A program made the translations under genes and the position numbers. Positions 54,150-64,000 of a DNA stretch of 64,000 nt are shown one piece after another. The DNA comes from Porticoccaceae bacterium (GTDB lineage: Bacteria; Pseudomonadota; Gammaproteobacteria; Pseudomonadales; Porticoccaceae), in assembly GCA_021773435.1 (NCBI GenBank), contig JAJFKC010000009.1, forward strand, positions 1-64,000. The letters run 5' to 3'. How positions within the stretch are numbered: position 1 is the stretch's first letter; the number at the start of each line of letters is the position of its first letter. The notes under the pieces were generated by a model. That model was not told the DNA's origin. It did no database searches and saw only the letters and a list, made by a program, of their open reading frames with translations.

Positions 54150-54744
54150 AAATTTTTCCTCAAAGAGCGATCAAACTCAAGCCGCACGGGCAGACCTGAA
54201 ACTAGCAGAGGCGGGAGACTATAGCTCTCGGCAGGTGTTTGTCAATTTGGCAACGTAAACCTGTGATGTTTGCTTTTCGAGCGCATTGATCAAGCCTGTT
54301 ATCAATAGCGAGCGCACGTTTTTGGTGAATCAAATAGTGTTTGATTCCATCCCCGAAACGACAAATATTGCCGTTTAAAAATTTCCTCGAAATGTCCTTG
54401 AAAGCAAGGGGTCGCGCGTTGTATTAGCATTTTAATCCACCTATACTAGCGCGGTTTTAAAACGGGCGCTCACCTTGGACTACTCGGTACTGTGGAAGCC
54501 AAGCTGGATAGTTTGAAGCGACTAGTTCATCCCGAAATCAATTCGGAAAGTGGTAACAGGCTGTCTTTATGGGTACTTTATACGTACTAAATAGTTACTT
54601 GATAGTTACTTGATAGTTACTTGGAAATTTTTCGGGTGAGTAGTTGCGGGAAGGTAGTAAGCAGTTAGTTGTTGACGGTTAACAGTAGAATCTTAGAAAT
54701 AAAACCAATACCAGCGAAGTAGAAATACAAAGGTAGCCTTCACC
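54150..54744. promoter_or_regulatory. 595-bp divergent control region gltA / sdhC
   Basis: No gene was recognised. It carries promoters for gltA and for the sdh-suc operon. The clearest element is a triple 11-nt repeat at 54592-54624. ATTGATCAAG near 54284 is a short inverted pair. FNR or ArcA sites could not be identified with confidence. Confidence 0.5.
54592..54624 (+). repeat. Three 11-nt tandem units upstream of sdhC
   Basis: TAGTTACTTGA at 54592-54602 and 54603-54613, then TAGTTACTTGG at 54614-54624. The 11-nt period is about one helical turn, so a protein could bind all three on one face of the DNA. It lies about 120-150 bp before the sdhC start. Confidence 0.8.
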
Positions 54745-55122
54745 GTGAATGATAAAAGACCTGTCAATCTTGATATAGCGACTATTAGCCTGCCCATAAC
54801 CGCTTACGCGTCGATTCTGCATCGAGTGTCCGGTGTCGTGCTATTTTTTGCGGTGGGCATTTTGTTGTGGATATTAGATGCCAGTCTGGCATCTCAGGAA
54901 AGTTTTGATTCCATCAAAGAAACCTTGAGCAGCCCCATTGTGAAATTGATTATTTGGGGAATATTGGCGGCGCTGGGCTACCACCTGTTGGCTGGAGTGC
55001 GTCACATGATTATGGACTTTGGTATTGGCGAGACCCTCGAAGGCGGTGCTCTGGGGGCAAGAATCGTTATTCTGGCAGCGTTTGTGCTGGTCGGTCTGGC
55101 GGGAGTTTGGTTATGGCTGTAG
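54745..55122 (+). CDS. sdhC: Succinate dehydrogenase cytochrome b556 subunit
   Basis: 125 residues with three membrane helices. The SRHRVSGVVLFFAVG-like region (ASILHRVSGVVLFFAVG) and the heme-ligand segment YHLLAGVRHMIMDFG are typical of SdhC. It anchors the dehydrogenase and binds heme b and quinone together with SdhD. Start is GTG (54745) preceded by a G/A-rich leader (AAAGGTAGCC). It overlaps sdhD by 10 nt. First gene of the sdhCDAB-sucAB-lpd-sucC operon. Confidence 0.93.
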   Translation: MNDKRPVNLDIATISLPITAYASILHRVSGVVLFFAVGILLWILDASLASQESFDSIKETLSSPIVKLIIWGILAALGYHLLAGVRHMIMDFGIGETLEGGALGARIVILAAFVLVGLAGVWLWL

Positions 55123-55496
55123 GCAATGTAACAAGTTTTGGCCGGAGCGGTCTTTCTGACTGGTTGCTGCAACGGGTCAGTGCCGTGGTCATGACCGTGT
55201 ATCTGGTATTCATAGTGGGATACATATTATTCAGCGGCGAGCTCAACTACGCTGACTGGAAAGCATTACATGAAAATTTCCTGGTACGGTTATTGAGCTT
55301 GTTTGCCATATTGTCGCTGGCTGCCCATGCCTGGATAGGCCTTTGGGCGGTACTGACTGATTACGTGACGGTGCGGCTGCTGGGTCCGAGTGCGACCGCT
55401 ATAAGGATTTTCCTGCAACTGGGCATGATTGCTGTCACCTTAAGCTATGTGGTGTGGGCGATCGCAATCCTTTGGGGAGCCGGCATTAATGGCTAA
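55113..55496 (+). CDS. sdhD: Succinate dehydrogenase membrane anchor subunit
   Basis: 127 residues, three membrane helices. [32 protein letters not shown] is the SdhD signature (SGxxDWxxQRxSA), and the heme-side histidine lies in [10 protein letters not shown]. The longest ORF starts at 54954, but that part is out-of-frame shadow of sdhC; the ATG at 55113 overlaps the sdhC end by 10 nt and matches known N-termini. It overlaps sdhA by 8 nt. Confidence 0.93.
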   Translation: MAVGNVTSFGRSGLSDWLLQRVSAVVMTVYLVFIVGYILFSGELNYADWKALHENFLVRLLSLFAILSLAAHAWIGLWAVLTDYVTVRLLGPSATAIRIFLQLGMIAVTLSYVVWAIAILWGAGING

Positions 55497-57261
55497 TATG
55501 CGAACCATTTCTTTTGACGGCTTAATTGTCGGCGGCGGGGGAGCCGGGATGCGCTCGGCCTTGCAGTTGGCCCAGTCTGGATACAAAACAGCTGTTATTA
55601 CCAAAGTTTTTCCGACCCGTTCGCACACCGTATCGGCGCAGGGCGGCATTACCTGTGCTATCGCCAGTGATGACCCTGACGACCAGTGGCAATGGCATAT
55701 GTATGACACGGTTAAAGGCTCTGATTATATTGGTGATCAGGATGCCATAGAGTATATGTGCTCAGTGGGACCAGAAGCAGTATTTGAGCTTGAGCACATG
55801 GGGTTGCCATTTTCCCGTACCGAAGAGGGTCGCATATACCAACGTCCCTTCGGCGGCCAGTCGAAAGATTTTGGCAGCGGTGGCCAGGCGGCCCGTACCT
55901 GTGCGGCGGCGGATCGAACCGGCCATGCGTTATTACACACGCTTTATCAGGGCAATCTGAAAAACAACACGGTTTTTCTCAATGAATGGTTTGCGGTCGA
56001 CCTGGTAAAAAATCAGGATGGTGCCGTAGTCGGCGTGATTGCGATCGAGATTGAAACCGGCGAAGTGGTCTATATCAAATCAAAAGCAACCGTACTGGCT
56101 ACAGGTGGCGCAGGACGGATTTATGCTTCTACCACCAACGCGCATATCAATACCGGCGACGGTATTGGCATGGCTTTGCGCGCGGGTTTCCCTGTTCAGG
56201 ATATCGAGATGTGGCAGTTCCATCCCACCGGTATCCATGGTGCCGGGGTATTGGTTACCGAAGGCTGTCGGGGCGAAGGCGGTTATCTGGTCAATAAAGA
56301 CGGCGAACGTTTTATGGAGCGTTACGCGCCCAATGCCAAAGATTTGGCCGGTCGCGATGTCGTCGCGCGCTCAATGGTACTGGAAATCCTCGAAGGTCGA
56401 GGTTGTGGGCCGGATGCTGACCACGTATTCCTCAAGCTCGATCATCTTGGTGAAGAAGTTTTACACAGTCGACTACCGGGTATTTGTGAGCTTGCCGAAA
56501 CCTTTGCCCATGTTGATCCCGTCAAAGACCTGGTGCCCGTGGTGCCGACCTGCCATTACATGATGGGCGGCATACCGACAAATGTCGATGGTCAGGCACT
56601 TATGCAGGATGCCGACGGCAATGATCAGATTATTGAGGGGCTATATGCTTGTGGTGAAGCGGCCTGTGTATCAGTGCATGGTGCCAATCGACTCGGTGGC
56701 AATTCCTTACTGGATTTAGTGGTGTTTGGTCGATCCTCTGGCCTGTTCATTGAACAATCTCTCCGCGAAGGTATCGACCTGCGCGACGCTTCCGATACCG
56801 ATATCGACACCGCCATGGCTCGCCTCAATGGCATTAATAATAATGCCAGCGGTGAGTCTGTGGCTGGTCTTCGCAAAGAGCTGCAAACAATTATGCACAA
56901 TCATTTTGGCGTATTTCGCCGTGGCGACTATATGCTGGAAGGTGTAAGCAAGCTCGCCGATTTGCGGGTGCGTATCGAAGCGGTGGGGCTTGATGATAAA
57001 AGCAAGGCCTATAATACCGCACGCATCGAAGCACTGGAGTTGCAAAACCTGCTGGAGGTTGCTGAGGCAACAGCTATTGCGGCTGAAGAGCGAAAGGAAA
57101 GCCGGGGCGCTCATGCTCGAGAAGATTTCACTGAGCGTGATGATGATAACTGGTTGTGTCACTCCTTATATTTTCCCGATGATAAATCGGTTAAAAAGCG
57201 CTCGGTTAATTTTGCGCCTGTCACGCGAGAGGCTTTTGAGCCGAAAGCACGGGTTTACTAA
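55489..57261 (+). CDS. sdhA: Succinate dehydrogenase flavoprotein subunit
   Basis: 590 residues. The FAD-binding N-terminus [18 protein letters not shown], the covalent-FAD histidine region [14 protein letters not shown], substrate-binding [23 protein letters not shown] and the active-site arginine segment in [19 protein letters not shown] are present. It oxidises succinate to fumarate on the cytoplasmic side of the membrane. The ATG at 55489 overlaps the sdhD stop (ATGGCTAA). A possible stem-loop follows the stop, before sdhB. Confidence 0.97.
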   Translation: MANMRTISFDGLIVGGGGAGMRSALQLAQSGYKTAVITKVFPTRSHTVSAQGGITCAIASDDPDDQWQWHMYDTVKGSDYIGDQDAIEYMCSVGPEAVFELEHMGLPFSRTEEGRIYQRPFGGQSKDFGSGGQAARTCAAADRTGHALLHTLYQGNLKNNTVFLNEWFAVDLVKNQDGAVVGVIAIEIETGEVVYIKSKATVLATGGAGRIYASTTNAHINTGDGIGMALRAGFPVQDIEMWQFHPTGIHGAGVLVTEGCRGEGGYLVNKDGERFMERYAPNAKDLAGRDVVARSMVLEILEGRGCGPDADHVFLKLDHLGEEVLHSRLPGICELAETFAHVDPVKDLVPVVPTCHYMMGGIPTNVDGQALMQDADGNDQIIEGLYACGEAACVSVHGANRLGGNSLLDLVVFGRSSGLFIEQSLREGIDLRDASDTDIDTAMARLNGINNNASGESVAGLRKELQTIMHNHFGVFRRGDYMLEGVSKLADLRVRIEAVGLDDKSKAYNTARIEALELQNLLEVAEATAIAAEERKESRGAHAREDFTERDDDNWLCHSLYFPDDKSVKKRSVNFAPVTREAFEPKARVY

Positions 57262-57271
57262 GCAGTTTTGC

Positions 57272-57293
57272 GTGTATACATTTGCGTATACAC
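57272..57293 (+). other. Palindrome-rich hairpin in the sdhA–sdhB spacer
   Basis: GTGTATAC (57272-57279) and GTATACAC (57286-57293) pair perfectly over ATTTGC. The arms also contain GTATAC palindromes, and TTTGCGTGTATACA / TTTGCGTATACACA are near-direct repeats. It may set the ratio of sdhA to sdhB transcripts. Confidence 0.5.
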
Positions 57294-57338
57294 AACAGGC
57301 GGCCATGAGCGGTCGTAACCAGATAAGTGGACCATAGA

Positions 57339-58043
57339 ATGCTTCAAGTCAGTATCTATCGCTACAACCCAGAACAGGATTCTGCGCCTTTTATGCAGGA
57401 CTTTGAGTTTGATACCGAGGGTAAAGATCTCATGGTTCTCGATGTGCTTGAGTTGCTCAAAGCCCAGGACACAACATTGGTATTTCGGCGCTCCTGTCGT
57501 GAAGGTGTTTGCGGTTCAGACGGCATTAATATCAATGGCAAGAACGGCCTCGCCTGTGTGACCCCGCTGTCAGAATGCGTTAAAAAGAATAAGCTGGTGT
57601 TACGGCCGCTACCTGGTTTGCCAGTGATTCGTGATCTGGTCATCGACATGAGCCAGTTCTACGCCCAGTACGAAAAGATAAAACCCTACCTGTTAAATGA
57701 TAGCCCCCCACCCGGCATTGAAAGACTGCAATCCGTCGAAGAACGGGAAAAGCTTGATGGCCTGTATGAATGTATTCTTTGCGCCTGCTGTTCAACGAGC
57801 TGTCCATCATTCTGGTGGAACCCCGACAAGTTTATTGGCCCAGCCGGGCTGCTACAGGCTTATCGCTTTCTGGCCGACAGTCGAGATACGGCGACCGAGG
57901 AACGTTTGTCCGAGCTGGATGATCCCTTTAGTGTGTTCCGTTGCCATGGTATTCAAAATTGTGTGTCGGTATGCCCCAAAAGCCTGAACCCGACCAGGGC
58001 CATTGGCCATATTCGCAATATGTTGTTGAGTAGTGGAACCTAG
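57339..58043 (+). CDS. sdhB: Succinate dehydrogenase iron-sulfur subunit
   Basis: 234 residues. The [2Fe-2S] ligands lie in SCREGVCGSDGININGKNGLAC, and two ferredoxin-type cluster motifs in CILCACCSTSCPSFWWNPDKFIGPA and CHGIQNCVSVCPKSLNPTRAIG. It carries electrons from SdhA to quinone. The ORF track starts at a GTG (57327), but the ATG at 57339 fits SdhB N-termini (MLQVSIYRYNPE). Its stop begins a degenerate 13/17-nt repeat. Confidence 0.95.
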   Translation: MLQVSIYRYNPEQDSAPFMQDFEFDTEGKDLMVLDVLELLKAQDTTLVFRRSCREGVCGSDGININGKNGLACVTPLSECVKKNKLVLRPLPGLPVIRDLVIDMSQFYAQYEKIKPYLLNDSPPPGIERLQSVEEREKLDGLYECILCACCSTSCPSFWWNPDKFIGPAGLLQAYRFLADSRDTATEERLSELDDPFSVFRCHGIQNCVSVCPKSLNPTRAIGHIRNMLLSSGT

Positions 58044-58090
58044 TTCGAGTACATAGTTGTAGTAGATGTTTAGTTGGAGCAGATGTATAG
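58041..58090 (+). repeat. Stop-initiated tandem array after sdhB
   Basis: TAGTTCGAGTACA (58041), TAGTTGTAGTAGATGTT (58054) and TAGTTGGAGCAGATGTA (58071) follow each other, then TAG (58088). The first TAG is the sdhB stop. The TAGs at 58041, 58054, 58071 and 58088 fall in frames 0, 1, 0 and 2. Confidence 0.68.
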
Positions 58091-58179
58091 GCATCTCTGT
58101 CCCAAGCCAATTGATTATTAAACTAACCCGGTGCAGTTAAAAACCATAAAGTGCGATTGGCAATGTTGGAGATAAAGTG

Positions 58180-61017
58180 ATGCAAGAAAGTGTCATGGAA
58201 CAATTTCTCCGTTCCTCCCATCTGTCTGGGGGCAATGCGGCTTACGTCGAAGGTCTGTACGAAAATTATCTTCACGACCCCAATGTGGTAGCGGAGCAGT
58301 GGCGGGCTTTTTTCGATTCACTGCCACGAACCAATGGTCACGCGGGAGCCGATTCATCTCACGATACCATTCAAGCGCATTTTGCACTGCTTGGCCGCAA
58401 GCGATCACGACCTTTGGCTGCACCGGGCTCCGGTGGCGTCAATGTAGAACACGAACGCAAACAGGTCAGGGTTCTCCAACTTATATCTTCCTACCGTGAA
58501 CGTGGTCATCAGCAGGCCAAGCTTGATCCGTTGGGGCTTATGGTTCGCGAGGATATTCCGGATCTTAAACTGGCCTTTCATGGACTGACCGAAGCCGATA
58601 TCGATACCACTTTTCAAACTGGGCCGCTCTACATTGGCAAGGAAGAAACCACCCTCCGAGATATCATCGATACGCTAGAAGCCACTTACTGCGGCCAGAT
58701 TGGTCCAGAGTTTATGCACATCACAGCCCTGGACGAAAAGCAATGGTTGCAACAGCGCTTTGAGAGTATCCGTTCCCATGCCGATTATGGCGATCAGGCA
58801 CGTATCTCCATACTTGAAAGGCTAACCTCAGCGGAAGGGCTTGAGCGTCATCTGGAGGCCAAATTTCCTGGCACTAAACGTTTTGGCTTAGAGGGTGCCG
58901 AAAGCCTGATTCCCATGCTGGATGGGCTCATTCAACGTGCGGGAGAATATGGTGCGGGGGAAATCGTGCTCGGAATGGCCCACCGAGGTCGGCTTAATGT
59001 GCTGGTGAATATCCTCGGTAAGGATCCGTCTGAACTTTTTGACGAATTTGAAGGCAAGAAACTCATCAACTCATCCGGTGATGTGAAATATCATCAGGGC
59101 TTTTCGTCCAATGTGATGACTCCGGGGGGCGAGCTACATTTAGCGCTTAATTTCAATCCATCTCATCTGGAAATTGTTGCGCCGGTGATCGAGGGCTCCA
59201 CTCGTGCCCGGCAAGATCGACGCGGTGACAAACGTGGCAACCAGGTAGTGCCGATTATTGTTCATGGTGATGCCGCCTTTGCGGGCCAGGGTGTGGTCAT
59301 GGAAACCCTGCAAATGTCCCAGACCCGAGCGTATAAAACCGGAGGCACTGTACATCTGGTGCTGAATAACCAGGTCGGTTTTACCATGAGCCGCCAGGAC
59401 GATGCTCGCTCGACAGAATATTGCACCGATATTGGCAAAATGGTCCAGGCTCCTATTTTTCATATCAACGGCGATGATCCCGATGCGGTAATGTTTGCTA
59501 CATTAGTTGCGATGGATTTTCGCAATGAATTTCAGAAAGATGTGGTCATCGATCTGGTCTGTTATCGCCGCAGTGGTCATAACGAGACTGACGAGCCCTC
59601 CGGCACCCAGCCGTTGATGTACCAGAAAATCCGTGAGCATAAAACCACACGCACGCTTTATGCAGAAAAATTAGTCGCCGAGGGAGTGCTTGCCGAAGCA
59701 GCATCTAAAGCGATGCTCGAAAATTATCGTCAGTCCCTGGACGACGGAAGTTACGTACTTAGCACCCTGGTTTCAGAGCCTGATGAAGCACTATTTGTCG
59801 ATTGGCAACCCTACATCGGCCATGATTGGGATGCCTTGGGTGACACGCGCATCGCTATCAAGAAATTGCAGGAAGTCGCACAAAAGATCAGTCATATTCC
59901 CGATGGCATAGCGGTACAGCGTCAGGTCCAGAAAATTTACGATGACCGACGCAAAATGGCTGGCGGCGCCTTGCCTCTCAACTGGGGCATGGCGGAGTTG
60001 CTTGCTTATGGCACTTTGCTGGAAGAAGGCTATGGAATTCGTATGACCGGACAGGATTGTGGGCGAGGCACTTTTTCCCATCGCCACGCCGTCGTTCACA
60101 ATCAACGAAATGCCGAAGCCTATATGCCCCTGCAGCATTTGCGGGATGGTCAGCCGGATTGTGCTATTTATGACTCCTATTTGTCAGAGGAAGCGGTGCT
60201 TGCATTTGAATATGGCTATGCGGCATCTACCCCCAATACTCTGGTGATATGGGAAGCTCAGTTTGGCGATTTCGTTAATGGAGCCCAGGTGGTTATCGAC
60301 CAGTTTATTACCAGTGGTGAACAAAAATGGGGTCGCTTGTGCGGTTTGACGATGCTGTTACCCCATGGTTATGAAGGCCAGGGGCCGGAGCATTCGTCGG
60401 CGCGGCTGGAGCGTTTTTTGCAACTATGCGCACAACATAATATCCAGGTGTGCAATCCGACCACCCCTGCGCAGTTATTCCATATGCTGCGCCGGCAGGT
60501 GATTCGGCCCAGTCGCAAACCGTTAATCGTGATGAGTCCAAAGTGGATATTACGGCATAAGCTCGCCACATCCTCACTGGAAGAGTTGGCCGAAGGTAGC
60601 TTTCAAACCTTGATTTCCGACCATCTGGTAGACCCAGAAAACGTTGAACGTGTGGTGATTTGTACCGGCAAGGTGTATTACCACTTGTTCGAGGAACGGG
60701 AAGCGCGACAGTTGGAAAAAGTGGCCTTGATTCGTATCGAGCAGTTATATCCCTTTGACGATAACCGTCTGGTCGAGGCGCTGGCTCAATATAGCAATCT
60801 TGACAGTGCGGTCTGGTGCCAGGAGGAGCCGATGAACCAGGGTACCTGGTACATGGGTCAGCATCGTATGCGAGCGGCGCTCAATACCAGCCATAAAACC
60901 CTGTATTTAGAGTATGCCGGCAGGAAGGCTATGGCTGCTCCCGCTTCTGGACATATGTCTTCTCATCTTGAAGAACAGACTCAGTTTATTAATGAAGCGC
61001 TTGCGATAAAGACTTGA
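58180..61017 (+). CDS. sucA: 2-oxoglutarate dehydrogenase E1 component
   Basis: 945 residues (E. coli 933). The N-terminus MQESVMEQFLRSSHLSGGN matches SucA (LSGAN). The thiamine-diphosphate-binding region includes GMAHRGRLNVL, the GDAAFAGQGVVMETLQMSQ motif and the C-terminal E1 helices. It decarboxylates 2-oxoglutarate and transfers succinyl to the E2 lipoyl group. A GTG lies 3 nt earlier, but the ATG at 58180 is aligned and has GGAG about 10 nt upstream. Following sucB begins 30 nt downstream. Confidence 0.96.
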   Translation: MQESVMEQFLRSSHLSGGNAAYVEGLYENYLHDPNVVAEQWRAFFDSLPRTNGHAGADSSHDTIQAHFALLGRKRSRPLAAPGSGGVNVEHERKQVRVLQLISSYRERGHQQAKLDPLGLMVREDIPDLKLAFHGLTEADIDTTFQTGPLYIGKEETTLRDIIDTLEATYCGQIGPEFMHITALDEKQWLQQRFESIRSHADYGDQARISILERLTSAEGLERHLEAKFPGTKRFGLEGAESLIPMLDGLIQRAGEYGAGEIVLGMAHRGRLNVLVNILGKDPSELFDEFEGKKLINSSGDVKYHQGFSSNVMTPGGELHLALNFNPSHLEIVAPVIEGSTRARQDRRGDKRGNQVVPIIVHGDAAFAGQGVVMETLQMSQTRAYKTGGTVHLVLNNQVGFTMSRQDDARSTEYCTDIGKMVQAPIFHINGDDPDAVMFATLVAMDFRNEFQKDVVIDLVCYRRSGHNETDEPSGTQPLMYQKIREHKTTRTLYAEKLVAEGVLAEAASKAMLENYRQSLDDGSYVLSTLVSEPDEALFVDWQPYIGHDWDALGDTRIAIKKLQEVAQKISHIPDGIAVQRQVQKIYDDRRKMAGGALPLNWGMAELLAYGTLLEEGYGIRMTGQDCGRGTFSHRHAVVHNQRNAEAYMPLQHLRDGQPDCAIYDSYLSEEAVLAFEYGYAASTPNTLVIWEAQFGDFVNGAQVVIDQFITSGEQKWGRLCGLTMLLPHGYEGQGPEHSSARLERFLQLCAQHNIQVCNPTTPAQLFHMLRRQVIRPSRKPLIVMSPKWILRHKLATSSLEELAEGSFQTLISDHLVDPENVERVVICTGKVYYHLFEEREARQLEKVALIRIEQLYPFDDNRLVEALAQYSNLDSAVWCQEEPMNQGTWYMGQHRMRAALNTSHKTLYLEYAGRKAMAAPASGHMSSHLEEQTQFINEALAIKT

Positions 61018-61047
61018 TCGACACTTATTCAGGAAGGAACTTACACA

Positions 61048-62283
61048 ATGCTAATTGATATAAAGGTGCCCGCGTTCCCGGAATCAGTTCAGGAGGGTGC
61101 CGTCGCCACGTGGCACAAACAACCTGGTGAAGCCGTTGAGCGTGATGATCTGCTGGTCGATATTGAAACCGACAAAGTGATGTTAGAAGTGGTCGCGCCT
61201 CAGAGTGGTTCGTTAGCAGAAATACTCCAGCAGGAAGGTGCAATTTTGGTGGGCGGCGAAATTTTAGGACGGTTTGATACTGCCGCTGAGGGTGCTGTGT
61301 CTGAAGAATCGGAGCCGTCTCCTGCCATAGACACCGACCAGGTCGATGCAACTGCGGCTATGTCCGATGTCATCGCTAGCCCTGCGGCACGCAAATGGGC
61401 AGCCGAGAAAGGCATTAATTTGGGTCAGGTTAAAGGTACCGGCAAAGATGGTCGGATAACCAAGGAGGACGTAGTTCAATTCACGCCGCCTACAACCTCG
61501 GGAGCGGATGCACAAGCGACTGTTAGTACAGCAGAGACAGCAAACATTCCAGGTTTAGCTGATATTCCTATTGGCGGAGAACGCATCGAGAAGCGGGTGG
61601 CGATGACCCGCATGCGGGCACGAATCGCCGAACGACTTTTACAGGTCACCCAAAGCACAGCGATGTTGACTACTTTTAACGAAGTCGACATGCACCGAAT
61701 TATGGATTTACGTACGCAGTTTAGAGATCAGTTCCAGTCAGTGCACAATGGTACCCGTCTCGGCTTTATGGGATTTTTTGTCAAGTCCGTAGTAGAGGCA
61801 CTTAAGCGATTTCCATTGGTTAATGCTTCCATCGATGGTAACGAAGTGGTCTATCACGGATATCAGGATGTTGGTGTCGCGGTATCTACAGATCGTGGTC
61901 TGGTAGTACCTGTACTGCGTGATGCGGATCAACTGAGTATTGCCGAAATAGAAAGTGGCATAGCCGAATATGGTACCAAAGCTCGTGATGGTAAATTAAC
62001 CATTGAAGATATGACCGGTGGAACCTTCACTATTACTAACGGTGGCGTCTACGGATCGTTGATGTCGACACCAATTTTGAATCCCCCGCAAACTGCTATT
62101 CTTGGCATGCACAGCATTAAAGAGCGGCCCGTTGCGGAAGATGGTGAGGTCGTTATTCGACCTATGATGAACCTGGCGTTGTCTTACGATCATCGACTGA
62201 TAGATGGTCGAGAGGCTGTGCTGTTCCTGGTGGCGGTCAAGGATATGATAGAAAATCCAGCCAAGATATTGCTAGAGATATAA
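61048..62283 (+). CDS. sucB: Dihydrolipoyl succinyltransferase (E2 of 2-oxoglutarate dehydrogenase)
   Basis: 411 residues. A lipoyl domain with the modified lysine in [14 protein letters not shown] (about residue 43) is followed by an E3-binding segment ([33 protein letters not shown]) and the catalytic core with [10 protein letters not shown] (active His/Asp). It transfers the succinyl group to CoA. The SD is AGGAAGG. The stop codon is inside a perfect 11-bp AT hairpin. Confidence 0.96.
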   Translation: MLIDIKVPAFPESVQEGAVATWHKQPGEAVERDDLLVDIETDKVMLEVVAPQSGSLAEILQQEGAILVGGEILGRFDTAAEGAVSEESEPSPAIDTDQVDATAAMSDVIASPAARKWAAEKGINLGQVKGTGKDGRITKEDVVQFTPPTTSGADAQATVSTAETANIPGLADIPIGGERIEKRVAMTRMRARIAERLLQVTQSTAMLTTFNEVDMHRIMDLRTQFRDQFQSVHNGTRLGFMGFFVKSVVEALKRFPLVNASIDGNEVVYHGYQDVGVAVSTDRGLVVPVLRDADQLSIAEIESGIAEYGTKARDGKLTIEDMTGGTFTITNGGVYGSLMSTPILNPPQTAILGMHSIKERPVAEDGEVVIRPMMNLALSYDHRLIDGREAVLFLVAVKDMIENPAKILLEI

Positions 62284-62312
62284 TCTATATGTAATTGAAA
62301 TATATAGATTAT
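62280..62312 (+). other. 11-bp perfect hairpin at the sucB stop codon
   Basis: ATAATCTATAT (62280-62290) and ATATAGATTAT (62302-62312) pair over an 11-nt loop. The sucB TAA (62281-62283) is in the left arm. It lies between sucB and lpd and may be an mRNA processing or stabilising element. Confidence 0.6.
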
Positions 62313-62325
62313 TTATAAAAAATAA

Positions 62326-63789
<1,464 letters not shown>

Positions 63790-63857
63790 TATTCCAAAAA
63801 CAGCTTATCTTTGGTTATCTAATCTTTATCTTTTAATCAACAGACCGGAAAAATCGT

Positions 63858-64000
63858 ATGAATTTACACGAGTATCAGGGCAAGCAATTGTTTGCCCAGT
63901 ATGGATTGCCAGTATCCGATGGCGTTGCTGCGGCAACGGTGGAGGAGGCTGTCGCTGCGGCAGATAAAATAGGCGGTCAGCGCTGGGTGATTAAAGCCCA
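63858..64000 (+). CDS. sucC: Succinyl-CoA ligase beta subunit (cut by window edge)
   Basis: The first 47 residues are visible, including [22 protein letters not shown] and a following GGQRWVIKA stretch, which is the ATP-grasp start of SucC. It converts succinyl-CoA to succinate with ADP or GDP phosphorylation, with SucD. Its location after lpd is the expected operon order. The SD is weak (GGAAAAA), and the rest of the gene is outside the window. Confidence 0.95.
   Translation, partial: MNLHEYQGKQLFAQYGLPVSDGVAAATVEEAVAAADKIGGQRWVIKA

Noticed and set aside
54954-55112. N-terminal extension of the sdhD ORF
   Set aside because: The extension is an out-of-frame shadow of sdhC; SdhD begins at the MAVGNVT ATG.

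Overview
The window reads as chromosome of a marine-type gammaproteobacterium. Gene orders support this: pyrD–rmf–rlmKL, topA followed by two small conserved genes of the kind seen beside pseudomonad topA, a gltA / sdhCDAB-sucAB-lpd-sucC TCA cluster, and a full Bat (MoxR/VWA) operon. The protein set (P450, luciferase-like monooxygenases, EthD, crotonase, acyl-CoA dehydrogenase) suggests an oligotrophic Spongiibacteraceae/BD1-7-like lineage, but that placement is inference. No rRNA, tRNA, CRISPR or prophage was seen. Coding density is high, and most start calls below rest on a visible Shine-Dalgarno (SD) sequence.

Layout. 1-240: end of an unidentified + strand ORF, a stack of hairpins resembling an IS200/IS605 right end, and a strong bidirectional terminator. 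242-15.7 kb: a loose catabolic neighbourhood (amidohydrolase, zinc-free MDR reductase, MAPEG protein, EthD, class II aldolase, enoyl-CoA hydratase, acyl-CoA dehydrogenase, NrtS-like protein, two luciferase-like oxidoreductases, VOC protein, cytochrome P450, acyl-CoA synthetase), interrupted by recQ. 15.7-17.6 kb: DUF2189 membrane protein and a class II glutamine amidotransferase. 18.2-23.2 kb: a cytochrome c oxidase operon with a subunit II carrying two fused cytochrome c domains and two subunit III-like genes. 23.5-27.1 kb: small membrane proteins, rhodanese, aldo/keto reductase, MenI-like thioesterase. 27.2-34.4 kb: six-gene Bat operon on the - strand. 34.7-43.7 kb: pyrD, rmf, rlmKL (fused to a glutaredoxin-like domain), SirB1-like protein, TatD, lytic transglycosylase, UspA. 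43.9-48.2 kb: topA and neighbours. 48.2-52.8 kb: a four-gene - strand operon (PP2C phosphatase, transmembrane HAMP Ser/Thr kinase, polysaccharide deacetylase, TPR lipoprotein). 52.8-64 kb: gltA diverging from sdhCDAB-sucAB-lpd-sucC.

The most unusual signal is at DNA level. The window is full of short, partly decayed tandem duplications. Inside genes the unit is always a multiple of three (9, 12, 15 nt). In spacers it usually is not (7, 8, 11, 13, 14, 16, 17 nt). Several spacer arrays begin at, or span, a stop codon (after the MAPEG gene, the class II aldolase, the crotonase, the luciferase-like gene and sdhB). Because the unit is not divisible by three, the repeated stop falls into all three reading frames. 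At two convergent gene pairs the same array also gives stops on the opposite strand. Whether this is selected or just slippage in short spacers cannot be decided here, but it is directly visible and testable.
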